Source: Candidatus Magasanikbacteria bacterium RIFOXYD2_FULL_41_14 (GTDB lineage: Bacteria; Patescibacteriota; Patescibacteriia; Magasanikbacterales; GWA2-37-8). From it: DNA of 35,827 nucleotides. How positions within the stretch are numbered: position 1 is the stretch's first letter; the number at the start of each line of letters is the position of its first letter. The stretch lies in NCBI GenBank assembly GCA_001784475.1, contig MFRE01000021.1:1-35827 (forward strand). The letters are read 5' to 3'. The notes beneath the pieces were generated by a model. That model was given only the letters and a program-made list of their open reading frames with translations, did not search any database and had not been told where the DNA came from. A program made the position numbers and the translations under genes. Shown here in pieces: positions 16,275 to 24,193 of this stretch.

Positions 16275-16867
16275 CTCCCCGCCATCTTTTGCTCATTTGG
16301 ATCATATTTTTTCCGCCAGCGTTTTGGCTCGGAACCTTTGTCATATCCAGGGGTATTTATTTTTGTGTACCCGTGTTTTTTTAATATTGGTAAAAAAATT
16401 TCGTCCCATTTTTCACCAGTCAAGTCAATTCTAGGATGTTTCAAAACAGTATGGATTATAGCAACCCCGCGTTCGTCAGCTATTTGCTGAATTTGACGCA
16501 GGCCAACTTCCCATAGTGATCTTCCCAAACCCTTAAATTTCATTGTTGAATCAAAGTTTTTTTCTATTTTAGTAGAGCATAGGTAATCAGATATTGCTGT
16601 TTGTTTAGTTAATTTAATTCCCAGAGTTGCAATTTTTTTGTCTTGCGCAATTACTTCGATGACTATATATTCGTCAATTTCTTGTTCAGCGCATTGAAAG
16701 TTGGCATTTTGCGTGATTGATAAATCAACTATATTGCCATTAAAAATTACCCAGGTATTTTTTTTGCTGCGTGTCCGCGGATTTTCTTTTGTTGCTATTT
16801 TTAGTCGATTAAATTTTACATTTTCTAGCTCTGGAATGGGTTGATTTTCTGTTTCACCGCTCATCAT
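16271..16867 (-). CDS. GNAT-like acetyltransferase, probable
   Basis: A 198-residue soluble protein. The segment MKFKGLGRSLWEVGLRQIQQ (about 108-127) resembles acetyl-CoA-binding motif A of GNAT N-acyltransferases (Q/R-x-x-G-x-G/A followed by a helix). It is preceded by a beta-strand DKKIATLGIKLTKQ and followed by a strand GVAIIHTVLK. The C-terminus ILKKHGYTKI...KRWRKKYDP fits the end of such a fold. The first 60 residues are not recognised. It overlaps the gmk stop by 4 bp (ATGA), so the two are translationally coupled. Substrate unknown; the assignment rests on motif shape only. Confidence 0.5.
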   Translation of the reverse strand: MMSGETENQPIPELENVKFNRLKIATKENPRTRSKKNTWVIFNGNIVDLSITQNANFQCAEQEIDEYIVIEVIAQDKKIATLGIKLTKQTAISDYLCSTKIEKNFDSTMKFKGLGRSLWEVGLRQIQQIADERGVAIIHTVLKHPRIDLTGEKWDEIFLPILKKHGYTKINTPGYDKGSEPKRWRKKYDPNEQKMAGS

Positions 16868-17442
16868 ATGATTTTTTTAATTATTTCTGTTACTTTTGCC
16901 ACGGTTTCGTCTAGTTTTCCTTGAATATTTTTTACTTGAAAATCATATTCATTGGCGCGGGCGATTTCGCGTTTGGCAGTCTCCAAGCGTTCGTTAATTT
17001 GCGTTTCATCCAGTCCGCCTCGTCCGGCAATGCGGGTTCGTAAATTTTTTAAATCGTCCGGTAACAGGAAAATTGATAAATTTTTTACGCCGGCATCTGC
17101 GGCGCTTTTTCGGCCATTGACATCAATGTTTGTAAATACTAAATCATGCTCGGCGAGTGCGGTGTTTAAACGCTGATTGTTAACGCCATAATAATAACCA
17201 TTGTAAAAATTATGTTCCAAATATTCCTTATTACTTAATCCGGTTTTAAATTGTTCGTTGCTTATAAAGTCATAAGTAACACCGGGCGTGTCTTTAGGGC
17301 GGGGGACTCGGGTGGTGGTGTTAATAAGGCGGGTGGAATTTGGGAAAATTTTAAGTAGGCGGTCAATTACCGTATCCTTACCACCGCCTGATGGGGAGGA
17401 GATTATTACCAGTAGTCCGCGTTTGATCTGCATATAGATCAT
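16864..17442 (-). CDS. gmk: guanylate kinase
   Basis: Phosphorylates GMP to GDP with ATP, an essential purine nucleotide step. The P-loop SSPSGGGKDT is at about 15-24. The GMP-binding region TTTRVPRPKDTPGVTYDFIS follows, then EYLEHNFYNGYYYG and the lid segment TRIAGRGGLDETQINERLE, in which the second basic/Arg residues expected for the lid are present. Length of 192 is close to the usual ~200. The ATG at 17442 or an internal one three codons on (MQIKRG) are both possible. A GNAT-like gene follows with a 4-bp overlap. Confidence 0.94.
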   Translation of the reverse strand: MIYMQIKRGLLVIISSPSGGGKDTVIDRLLKIFPNSTRLINTTTRVPRPKDTPGVTYDFISNEQFKTGLSNKEYLEHNFYNGYYYGVNNQRLNTALAEHDLVFTNIDVNGRKSAADAGVKNLSIFLLPDDLKNLRTRIAGRGGLDETQINERLETAKREIARANEYDFQVKNIQGKLDETVAKVTEIIKKII

Positions 17443-17602
17443 TATTTAATTAGGAGTCTGCTTATCTGTTTATTTTTTAAATCCAAATTACTAATTTCCA
17501 ATTTTTAAATAAAATATCAAAAATCGAATGGCCAGTATAATTTTAAAGTTTGGGCTTTATAATTTAAATTTTGTTTAATACTTTAAATTTTGATTTTGAA
17601 AT
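17443..17602. repeat. AT-rich intergenic stretch with TCAAAA-type repeat text
   Basis: 160 bp between gmk and the rluD-like gene. It contains AAATCCAAATTACTAATTTC, AAATATCAAAAATCGAA and TTTAAATTTTGATTTTGAA units, related to 15655-15780. No gene or terminator is seen. Confidence 0.4.
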
Positions 17603-18571
17603 TTATTTTAGCGTCCTTGGCGGTTTTAATCCGGCCATAAAATCAACTAGTGTTTTTGGCAAAGCGGATGCAAATTCTTTATATTCCCCATTTAAATCAA
17701 CGAAACCCAATATGGCGCAATGCAGAAATAAGCGTCCGAGTTTTTTGTCGGTTTTATTAGGACGTTTGCGTTGGAAATATAAAGGGTCACCGCAAAGGGG
17801 GTGGTTGTAAGCTAAAAAGTGAGCCCGGATTTGGTGCATACGGCCGGTTTTGATTTTAACGCGCACCAAAGTAAAATTTATAAATCTTTTTTCAACTTCA
17901 AAATCCGTGTCGGCATCTTTGCCGGTGTCGGAAAACAACCCCTTTTCAGTTTCAGGCATAGCCGCCATCCGGTCGGATGTTTCTGAACGGCCGATTCTAA
18001 ACGACAATTTGCCTTCATCGCGACTAATTTGTCCGTGTGCTAAAGCCAGATATTCTTTGTGGATGGTGCGACTTTGGAATTGATTCTTTAGGTTTGCAAA
18101 CATTGATTGGGTACGGGCGACTATAAGAAGTCCAGAAGCCTCTTTATCCAAACGATGGACAATGCCGGGCCGAAGTTTGGTGTTGTCGCCGACTTTATTT
18201 AGTTCCGGATATTTCTTTGCTAGTAAATAAGCGAGCGAGTCTGGTTCATCGCGGGTGGTTGAGTGGGTGAGCATGCCGGTTGGTTTTTCTACAATTATGT
18301 AGTCCGGAGTCTCAGCCGCAATTTTTATATCTTTTATGGTAAACTCTGGTTTGGCGTCTTTGGCAATTTCAGGGTCTTTGGTAATCGTAATTTTATCACT
18401 TGTTTTTAGTGTCAATCCCATTTTTTGTGGCTGAATTCCATTAACCGTCATTTGACCAGCAGTAATCATTTTTTGAATTTGTGAACGACTAATTTTTAAT
18501 TTTTCAGTCAAAAAAACATCAAGGCGAGCGCCTTTGTCTTCTGGTTTAACAGTTATGTGTTTGGTTGTCAT
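17603..18571 (-). CDS. RluA/RluD-family pseudouridine synthase
   Basis: Isomerises specific uridines in 23S rRNA (RluD-type). An N-terminal S4 RNA-binding domain (ARLDVFLTEKLKISRSQIQK, about 15-34, then GQMTVNGIQPQK) precedes the catalytic domain. The catalytic motif HRLDKEASGLLIVAR carries Asp142; IIVEKPTGMLTHS, TGRMHQIRAH and HPLCGDPLY are also typical. At 322 residues it is full length. Which of RluA, C or D it replaces cannot be told. The ATG lies only 4 nt after the CCA end of tRNA-Ile, so tRNA 3' processing would leave an almost leaderless mRNA. Confidence 0.94.
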   Translation of the reverse strand: MTTKHITVKPEDKGARLDVFLTEKLKISRSQIQKMITAGQMTVNGIQPQKMGLTLKTSDKITITKDPEIAKDAKPEFTIKDIKIAAETPDYIIVEKPTGMLTHSTTRDEPDSLAYLLAKKYPELNKVGDNTKLRPGIVHRLDKEASGLLIVARTQSMFANLKNQFQSRTIHKEYLALAHGQISRDEGKLSFRIGRSETSDRMAAMPETEKGLFSDTGKDADTDFEVEKRFINFTLVRVKIKTGRMHQIRAHFLAYNHPLCGDPLYFQRKRPNKTDKKLGRLFLHCAILGFVDLNGEYKEFASALPKTLVDFMAGLKPPRTLK

Positions 18572-18575
18572 ATGA

Positions 18576-18652
18576 TGGTGCGCCTGGATGGACTCGAACC
18601 ATCTACCTACGGCTTATAAGACCATTGCTCTAACCAAATGAGCTACAGGCGC
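18576..18652 (-). tRNA. tRNA-Ile(UAU)
   Basis: A 77-nt class I tRNA with CCA encoded. Acceptor GCGCCTG/CAGGCGC, D-stem GCTC/GAGC, anticodon stem ATGGT/GCCGT around loop CTTATAA (anticodon UAU), variable AGGTA, T-arm GATGG/TTCGAGT/CCATC, discriminator A. It reads AUA directly, which is uncommon in bacteria, where tRNA-Ile(CAU) with lysidine is usual. Confidence 0.93.
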
Positions 18653-18666
18653 ATTTGTAGGGAGGT

Positions 18667-18694
18667 ATTATAGCATTTTTCAAGCAAAAATCAA
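18667..18694 (-). promoter_or_regulatory. promoter of tRNA-Ile (and rluD-like gene)
   Basis: Minus strand: extended -10 TGC-TATAAT (18667-18672) with TTGATT 16 bp upstream (18689-18694), overlapping the TGA stop of the 873-residue gene. Predicted start is about 8 nt before the tRNA 5' end. Confidence 0.65.
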
Positions 18695-21312
18695 GAGTAG
18701 CGGACAAGAAAAGAATTAATCATATATTCGATACGCTTTTTGATATCTTCATCAGTTTCTATTTCTAATAATTTTTCTCCAGTTTCTTTTCGTTTTTCTG
18801 TGATTTCATCTATCAATTTTGAAACAATGTATGCTCGCATTGATTGGCTCTCGCGCGCGTAGATTTTTAGCAAAATATCAATTTTATCCGGCTCAGCGAC
18901 TTTTATGATTGTATAAATAATGGGTAAGGATTGATCAATTGTTAATTGTTTTGAAAAATATATATTTTCCAAAATTTTTGCCACGCGTGGTTTGCCGTTT
19001 AGTGTAATTGTTTCAATGACGAAACGGCGTAGGTGATCTTTTTTCGTTTCCGTGTATATTTCGCCAAGCATCTCAAATTTATCCGGCATGTTTGATTCGC
19101 CGATAATAATAATTAATTTAATTTGTTCACTATCACCTGTTACATCTGAATGTTTGTGTCTCACAAAAGAATAAGCTTGCTCATATTCGTGGCGCGCGAT
19201 TGTTGTGATAACTTTATCGCGAATTTCGGCGTTGCTTAAATCCGCATATTTAGACATGGCAAAGTTAATGGAATCGATTACTGTGCTGTTAGTTAACAAC
19301 CAGATCGCTTCATCCCTGACCGCCGTGTTTGATATTCTGGGGTAAAATTCCATTATTAATTTTTCATTTTCAAAATTTTTAATGTCATTGATGATTAACA
19401 AAATGATTTTGTCTGTCAACTTGGGATTATCTATATTGTCGAGTAGAATTTTTCTTAATTTTTCTTTACCTAATTTAGCTGTTAGATCCACGACAAATTC
19501 TTTCATCGTCATTAATGGTAAATATTCCAACACGGCTTCGATGTTTTCCGACAGCCCGTATTCTTCTAAGATAGATAGGTAAGTGGCACCGCTTAAAAAG
19601 CATTTTTGTCGTTGGAATACTGTCATAGCCGATAATCTTTGGATGGGGTTGTCGGCAGTCGCTAAATAAGTGAGTGTAAGTATTTTTTTGATTTTTTCTA
19701 AATCCGGGTATCCGGTAGTTTCCAGGTGTTTTTTTAATTTAGCAGTGTTTTCGTCGGTAACTTTACCCAATTGCGCGCAAAAAATTAATATTCGTTGCAG
19801 TTGGATTACGTTTACAGCGCACATTTGCCCCACTGTCCCAGTTTGCATTAGTGGTATACCCAAAGAGCGTATTTCGTGTGTTTGCTGTGTTGTGTGTGTT
19901 CGTGTGTCTGAAAAGGTTTGCTCAATATGTTCACCGCTTATTGTGTCAGAATCTACGTGAATATGCAAAGTAGAAGGTACGCCGGGTGCGGTATTTAGTA
20001 TTCTTTTTAAGTGATTCGCCAGATGTTCCATGTTTTTGAGATTCGGTATGAATCCGTTATTTCCGCTTCTAACCTCAATACAGTCTTGATCAACCCCACA
20101 ACTACTTAAAGGGGAGTCGGCTCCAATTTTTTTCTTTAAACGATCTATATCTGCTACTCCGCTTTGTGGATTTTTATCAAATGGCGCTATTTCAATTTCA
20201 ATCCCAACGTGATCGGGGTGGTTAAATTTTAATAAATTTACTTGCATGCATCGGCGTGTTAGTCGGTTCCATTGCGGGCGAGTATAGGCGGCCAGATTAT
20301 CCACGGGGACCGATAGTTCGGTTAAAACTTCTTTTTCAAATCGGTCAGCCTGCTCGCGTAAACGGTCTCCTATTTTGGTGCGATCGTGAAAGATTAGCGC
20401 GGTGGCCAGTTCATTGCCATATTCATTGTTTTTGGTTATTGCTTCCGCAGTCGTTTCTTTGGCGGTTTGGGGTAATTGTTCAAATGGCAATGAAGTCATT
20501 ATCGCATAGGCCATTTCTCGGATTGTACGGCTTGGGGTTTCTCGCGTGATTTGGCTTAGACGGATTAGCAAGCCGGGGGCGTTGATATCCGCGATATTTT
20601 TGGTATATCTAAATAAAAATAATATTCCGGACAAAAGTAATTTCTGTTGGTGTGCGTCCATTGATAACCAGATTTCCGGTAGTAATAAAATATTCAAATT
20701 ATCATATGTGCCTTCGCCTTGGTAATCTTTTTTAATTACCTCGGCACCCTTGATGTCTCGTTTAGTAATTTTTGCTTGGGGGTGTTCAAATGGCATCGCA
20801 CCCATCCAAAAGGTAGCTTCTTTTTCGCTTTCTTCTGATTTTTCCCCAAGTTCCTTGTCTCGTTGGTATGATAGCGATTTAATAATAAGAGTCATCTCCC
20901 GGATCAGCTTTCCGGGTTTTTTCAAGCCGGATTCTATCAGTATCGTTTCTAGGTAATTGACGAATTGGTCGTCGTGGCCGGAAGCGAGCAATGTCCCCTT
21001 GCTTTCGTGGGCGGCCAACACTTTTGTGAGGGTATTTTTTGAGAATTCAAAATATTCTTCAGTACTGATAGGGCGTGGCTGTATAATATCTTTGGGCGCG
21101 CTGGCAAGATCCGTAATTACCCCCAAATCACCAATTGGCTTGTCTTTAATAAAAATATCGCCCTGTCTTACGAATCCAGATGGGTTCAAAACGCTGGCCA
21201 GGGGGTTATCATCTTGACTTATTCCAGGCAAGCCGGTTGGCCGGCGGATGCTATTACCGCGTTTTCCGATTAAAAAAGCGTCGGGTGGAATAATTAACGG
21301 CTGTTCAGCCAT
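18691..21312 (-). CDS. large protein with amidoligase-like core and HEAT-like C-terminus
   Basis: An 873-residue soluble protein with no signal peptide or membrane helix. The central region has the motif order of the glutamine synthetase/GCS-fold amidoligases: VGIEIEIAPFD (about 369-379, E-x-E), then VDQDCIEVRSGNNGF (about 407-421, acidic strand) and STLHIHVDSD (about 447-456, H-x-H). A helical N-terminal region (about 80-340) and a long C-terminal series of paired helices (about 560-873, e.g. VRDEAIWLLTN, LRRFVIETITLNG, MRAYIVSKLIDEI) suggest HEAT-like repeats. If correct, the core would form amide or peptide bonds using ATP while the repeats bind a partner. This is motif-based inference; overall the protein is unrecognised. 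It is monocistronic and divergent from PAP2. Confidence 0.7.
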   Translation of the reverse strand: MAEQPLIIPPDAFLIGKRGNSIRRPTGLPGISQDDNPLASVLNPSGFVRQGDIFIKDKPIGDLGVITDLASAPKDIIQPRPISTEEYFEFSKNTLTKVLAAHESKGTLLASGHDDQFVNYLETILIESGLKKPGKLIREMTLIIKSLSYQRDKELGEKSEESEKEATFWMGAMPFEHPQAKITKRDIKGAEVIKKDYQGEGTYDNLNILLLPEIWLSMDAHQQKLLLSGILFLFRYTKNIADINAPGLLIRLSQITRETPSRTIREMAYAIMTSLPFEQLPQTAKETTAEAITKNNEYGNELATALIFHDRTKIGDRLREQADRFEKEVLTELSVPVDNLAAYTRPQWNRLTRRCMQVNLLKFNHPDHVGIEIEIAPFDKNPQSGVADIDRLKKKIGADSPLSSCGVDQDCIEVRSGNNGFIPNLKNMEHLANHLKRILNTAPGVPSTLHIHVDSDTISGEHIEQTFSDTRTHTTQQTHEIRSLGIPLMQTGTVGQMCAVNVIQLQRILIFCAQLGKVTDENTAKLKKHLETTGYPDLEKIKKILTLTYLATADNPIQRLSAMTVFQRQKCFLSGATYLSILEEYGLSENIEAVLEYLPLMTMKEFVVDLTAKLGKEKLRKILLDNIDNPKLTDKIILLIINDIKNFENEKLIMEFYPRISNTAVRDEAIWLLTNSTVIDSINFAMSKYADLSNAEIRDKVITTIARHEYEQAYSFVRHKHSDVTGDSEQIKLIIIIGESNMPDKFEMLGEIYTETKKDHLRRFVIETITLNGKPRVAKILENIYFSKQLTIDQSLPIIYTIIKVAEPDKIDILLKIYARESQSMRAYIVSKLIDEITEKRKETGEKLLEIETDEDIKKRIEYMINSFLVRYS

Positions 21313-21345
21313 AGTTTGATTTCTTATATTTTAACTGGCTATTTA

Positions 21346-21373
21346 TTTATACCATTTCTGTGGAAAAATTCAA
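21346..21373 (-). promoter_or_regulatory. promoter of 873-aa gene
   Basis: Minus strand TTGAAT (21368-21373), 16-bp spacer, TATAAA (21346-21351), giving a leader of about 27 nt. Confidence 0.5.
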
Positions 21374-21405
21374 GTGGTATCGCGCAGTATTGGCTTATTT
21401 TGGGG

Positions 21406-21434
21406 TTGCGTAAAAATGGATTAACTGGTAAAAT
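21406..21434 (+). promoter_or_regulatory. possible promoter of PAP2 gene
   Basis: TTGCGT (21406-21411), 17-bp spacer, TAAAAT (21429-21434), start expected about 8 nt before the ATG. The -35 is weak. Confidence 0.35.
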
Positions 21435-21448
21435 TAAGAAACAAAAAT

Positions 21449-21985
21449 ATGAATTGGAACGCACGACTTTATTTGTACATCAACAAACTGTCCGGCCGTT
21501 ATCACTGGCTTGATTTATTTTCCCGCGCCGGCGCGGAGTGGGCTATTTTTGGCTTGGCCGCCTGGTTCGGGTTGGATTTATATTTTGTGTTTTCGCCTAA
21601 TCGTAAGACGATTTTTTTTGGTGCAATTTTGTTTGGAGCAATGTGGGGTCTGGGGATGTTAATTAGTGTTTTAATCGGTCTGGTTGTTAAAGAGCCGCGC
21701 CCTTATCTTAAGCACCCCGAAGCACGCTTAATGTTTCATCCGCTTTCTACTTGGAAATCGTTTCCGTCTGATCATGCTTTTGCCGCATTTTTATTTTATT
21801 TTATTGGTTTAGTTTTCGGTTTGCCTAATATGTGGGCGTTTTTAGTGTTGGCATTATGGGTGGGTTGGGGAAGAGTTTATGCAGGTGTGCATTATCCTTT
21901 TGATATTGTTGGGGGCGCCTCTTTGGCCGGTCTTATGGCGGTATTGGCTTATTATTTATTAGTTGTAGTGGGGTTGAGTTTTTAA
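21449..21985 (+). CDS. PAP2-family phosphatase (undecaprenyl-diphosphatase-like)
   Basis: Integral membrane phosphatase of 178 residues with about five helices. The three acid phosphatase signatures are present: KEPRPY (Lys81 to Pro85), FPSDHAF (His109, PSDH for the usual PSGH) and GRVYAGVHYPFDIVGG (Arg142, catalytic His148, Asp152). The family dephosphorylates lipid diphosphates on the outer face; recycling of undecaprenyl diphosphate for wall synthesis is the likely role, given mltG, a nucleotidyltransferase and rodA-like genes nearby. A lipid phosphate phosphatase role remains possible. A frame starting at 21316 runs through it out of register and is not coding. Confidence 0.88.
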   Translation: MNWNARLYLYINKLSGRYHWLDLFSRAGAEWAIFGLAAWFGLDLYFVFSPNRKTIFFGAILFGAMWGLGMLISVLIGLVVKEPRPYLKHPEARLMFHPLSTWKSFPSDHAFAAFLFYFIGLVFGLPNMWAFLVLALWVGWGRVYAGVHYPFDIVGGASLAGLMAVLAYYLLVVVGLSF

Positions 21986-21993
21986 TTTTTTTC

Positions 21994-22063
21994 TGTCATT
22001 GCGAGCAAAGCGTGGCAATCTAACGTTGGGATTGCCATGTCGCTACGGCTCCTCGCAATGACA
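21994..22063. repeat. palindromic repeat family B, intergenic copy
   Basis: Outer arms TGTCATTGCGAG and CTCGCAATGACA are perfectly inverse. The core GCAATCTAACGTTGGGATTG is shared with the copy inside uvrB (33802-33887). It sits between PAP2 and the nucleotidyltransferase. Confidence 0.85.
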
Positions 22064-22075
22064 ATTGATATAATT

Positions 22076-22777
22076 ATGAAAGCGATAATTTTGGCAGGGG
22101 GACTGGGAACGCGCTTGCGCCCTCTAACCTATGAAACACCCAAACCGCTTTTGCCCGTTCACGGCAAACCGATAGTGGAGCATGCCATAATAAATTTTAA
22201 AAAGCATGGGGTTGAAGAAATAATTTTATCAATTGGATATTTGGCCGATAAAATTAAAGAATATTTTGGCGATGGGAATAAATGGGGGATTAAAATTAGT
22301 TATTGTGTTGAAAGTGAGCCACTTGGAACTGGTGGAGCTTTGAAAAAAGCGGCCGAAGGAATTACCGAACCCTTTTTTGCGATTAATGGTGATAATTTAG
22401 CTGATTTTGACTGGACTTCGGCGCTTGAAATTCACAAAAAAAATAATGCGAAATTAACTTTGTCATTGTTCCCGGTTGACGATGTTACTCAATATGGAAT
22501 TGCGCGCTTGGAAGGCGACAAGATTTTGGAATTTGTAGAAAAACCTACACCAGACAAAGCTCCGTCAAATTTAAATAATGCGGGCGGGTATATTATGGAG
22601 CCAGATGTTTTGGATATTTTGCCAGAAGGGGTTTCGTCAATTGAACGTGATTGTTTTGAAAAAGTTGCGAAGCTTGGGAGAATGTTCGCGCATCGGCACA
22701 ATGGGCAGTGGTTTCCGACGGATACGATGGAGAAATATAAACGGGCAGAGAGTGAATTTGTAGTGAAAATCAACTAA
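22076..22777 (+). CDS. sugar-1-phosphate nucleotidyltransferase
   Basis: A 233-residue NDP-sugar synthase of the NTP_transferase (RfbA/GlmU N-domain) family. The nucleotide-binding signature AIILAGGLGTRLRPLTYETP opens the protein, followed by KPLLPVHGKPIVEHAI, GTGGALKKA, the metal-binding FFAINGDNL and VEKP. It makes an activated sugar (glucose- or mannose-type) for cell-surface glycans; the exact sugar is not determined. There is no acyltransferase domain, so it is not full GlmU. The start at 22076 is chosen because the in-frame upstream codons belong to the palindromic repeat. No Shine-Dalgarno is visible. Confidence 0.9.
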   Translation: MKAIILAGGLGTRLRPLTYETPKPLLPVHGKPIVEHAIINFKKHGVEEIILSIGYLADKIKEYFGDGNKWGIKISYCVESEPLGTGGALKKAAEGITEPFFAINGDNLADFDWTSALEIHKKNNAKLTLSLFPVDDVTQYGIARLEGDKILEFVEKPTPDKAPSNLNNAGGYIMEPDVLDILPEGVSSIERDCFEKVAKLGRMFAHRHNGQWFPTDTMEKYKRAESEFVVKIN

Positions 22778-22779
22778 GG

Positions 22780-22880
22780 GCTAATTCGCTAATTCACTAA
22801 TAAAATACTCAAGTAAAAAATATTTTAAGTATTGGGCATTATATTAGCGAATTAATTAATTCGTGAATTAGAAATTATCG
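22780..22880. repeat. AT-rich inverted repeat between nucleotidyltransferase and mltG
   Basis: CTAATTCGCTAATTCACTAA near 22781 is roughly inverse to TTAGCGAATTAATTAATTCG and TGAATTAG near 22852-22872, with TACTCAAGTA...TACTT-type text in the loop. It could fold into a long hairpin. Confidence 0.55.
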
Positions 22881-22883
22881 TCT

Positions 22884-23735
22884 ATGTCTATTCGTAATAT
22901 AACAGTTATCTCAATTATAACCGTCCTTGTCTTGCCAACAAGTTTTATTTTTTATTGGAAATATACGCACCGATACATTCCATCACCACCGCGACCGGTC
23001 GTAGATGTTATTGTTAAACCGGGTTGGAATTTGCGCCAAATTGCGGAAGATTGGAAGGCGAAAGGGTTGATAAAATCTGAGCAGGAATTTTTTTATTATT
23101 TGGGTACGCCACCGTCTACCAGTGCGCCCGGCATCGCCCCTGTTGTGGATTGGCAGTTTTTGGTTACCAGCACTCTAAAAGAATTATTGGTTGGTAAGCC
23201 TGGTGGAGTTTCGTATGAGGGGTATTTATTGCCAGAGACACACACAGTTTATGTTGATGGTGGGTTGGAAGCAATTGCATATAAATTTTTTCATCAATTA
23301 GATAAAAGTATTACGCCGGAAATGCGCGCGGAAATTATTCGGCAGGGGAAAAGTTTTTTTGAAATTTTGACAATGGCGTCAATTGTAGAAAAAGAAGCGT
23401 CGGGCGCGGATATGGCGATGGTGGCGGATATATTTTGGCGCCGATATGAACGCAATTGGGCGTTGCAATCTTGCGCGACTGTAAATTATATTACTGGGAA
23501 AAGTACACCAGCCGTATCAGCGGTTGATCGAGCGATTGATTCGCCGTATAATACCTATAAATATCCAGGATTACCGCCGGGGCCAATTTCTAATCCAAGC
23601 TTGAAAGCAATAATCGCGACAATATATCCGACTAAAAATGACAATTGGTATTTTATGAGTGACACGGACGGTAAAACGCATTTTGCGAAAACTTTGGATG
23701 AACATAATGTTAATGTGGCGAAGTATTTAAGATAA
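22884..23735 (+). CDS. mltG: endolytic murein transglycosylase MltG
   Basis: Membrane-anchored lytic transglycosylase that cleaves nascent peptidoglycan strands. One N-terminal helix (about 7-25), a LysM-like segment VIVKPGWNLRQIAEDWKAKG, then the YceG domain: YEGYLLPETHTV, the catalytic glutamate region MASIVEKEAS (about 164-173), DSPYNTYKYPGLPPGPISNP and the closing TDGKTHFAKTLDEHN. At 283 residues it is slightly short of the usual ~340 but all motifs are present. Position with PAP2 and a nucleotidyltransferase suggests a cell-wall cluster. Confidence 0.95.
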   Translation: MSIRNITVISIITVLVLPTSFIFYWKYTHRYIPSPPRPVVDVIVKPGWNLRQIAEDWKAKGLIKSEQEFFYYLGTPPSTSAPGIAPVVDWQFLVTSTLKELLVGKPGGVSYEGYLLPETHTVYVDGGLEAIAYKFFHQLDKSITPEMRAEIIRQGKSFFEILTMASIVEKEASGADMAMVADIFWRRYERNWALQSCATVNYITGKSTPAVSAVDRAIDSPYNTYKYPGLPPGPISNPSLKAIIATIYPTKNDNWYFMSDTDGKTHFAKTLDEHNVNVAKYLR

Positions 23736-23778
23736 AGCAAAATAGAGATAATTAAATGTAACGGCAACAATTGTCTCT

Positions 23779-23813
23779 CCCCTCCTTTTCAAGGAGGGGA
23801 TTAAGGGGTGGTT
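23779..23813. repeat. family D inverted repeat, left end of DUF559 element
   Basis: CCCCTCCTTTTCAAGGAGGG(G) hairpin plus GGGGTGGTT. Its reverse complement matches the right-hand copy (24193-24227) at 30 of 35 positions, all differences lying in a five-base block. It ends 2 nt before the DUF559 ATG. Confidence 0.9.
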
Positions 23814-23815
23814 AT

Positions 23816-24193
23816 ATGGCAAAAGTATTTAACAAAAAAGAACAGATACCGATCCGAAAGAGATTGAGAAATAATATTACAAAAAGTGAAATGATATTAT
23901 GGAAATATTTGAAAGGTAGTCAAATGAACGGTTGGAAGTTTAGGAGACAGCAGGGTATTGGAAATTATATAGTAGATTTTTATTGTCCAGACTTAAAAAT
24001 TGTGGTTGAAGTGGATGGTTTAACACATTCAGAGGAAGTAGTATTTGAGAAAGATGAGGTGAGACAAGAATATTTAGAAAATTTAGGATTGAAAGTTGTG
24101 CGGTATAACAGTCAAGATATATTTTATAAAATAAATGATGTTTTAGAAGGATTGTATAATATTTGTTTGGAGTTGTCTAAAGCGAACGTTTGA
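23816..24193 (+). CDS. DUF559 endonuclease-domain protein (Vsr/PDDEXK-like)
   Basis: A 125-residue protein of the DUF559 family. Typical opening IPIRKRLRNNITKSEMILWKYLK is followed by GWKFRRQQGIGNYIVDFYC, with catalytic-type residues in NYIVDFYCPDLKIVVEVDG (D-x(n)-E-x-D) and a helix plus strand ending LGLKVVRYNSQDI. The family is related to very-short-patch repair and other PD-(D/E)XK nucleases; activity and target are unknown. The ATG at 23816 is chosen because upstream codons lie inside the repeat. The stop TGA shares its last base with the right-hand repeat. The gene therefore fills the space between two inverted repeats, suggesting a self-contained mobile unit. Confidence 0.88.
   Translation: MAKVFNKKEQIPIRKRLRNNITKSEMILWKYLKGSQMNGWKFRRQQGIGNYIVDFYCPDLKIVVEVDGLTHSEEVVFEKDEVRQEYLENLGLKVVRYNSQDIFYKINDVLEGLYNICLELSKANV

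Noticed and set aside
22069-22074. TATAAT just before the nucleotidyltransferase ATG as a promoter
   Set aside because: Transcription would start after the ATG, so it cannot serve that start codon.
22037-22075. Earlier start for the nucleotidyltransferase
   Set aside because: The extra codons lie in the palindromic repeat; the family begins at MKAIILAGG.
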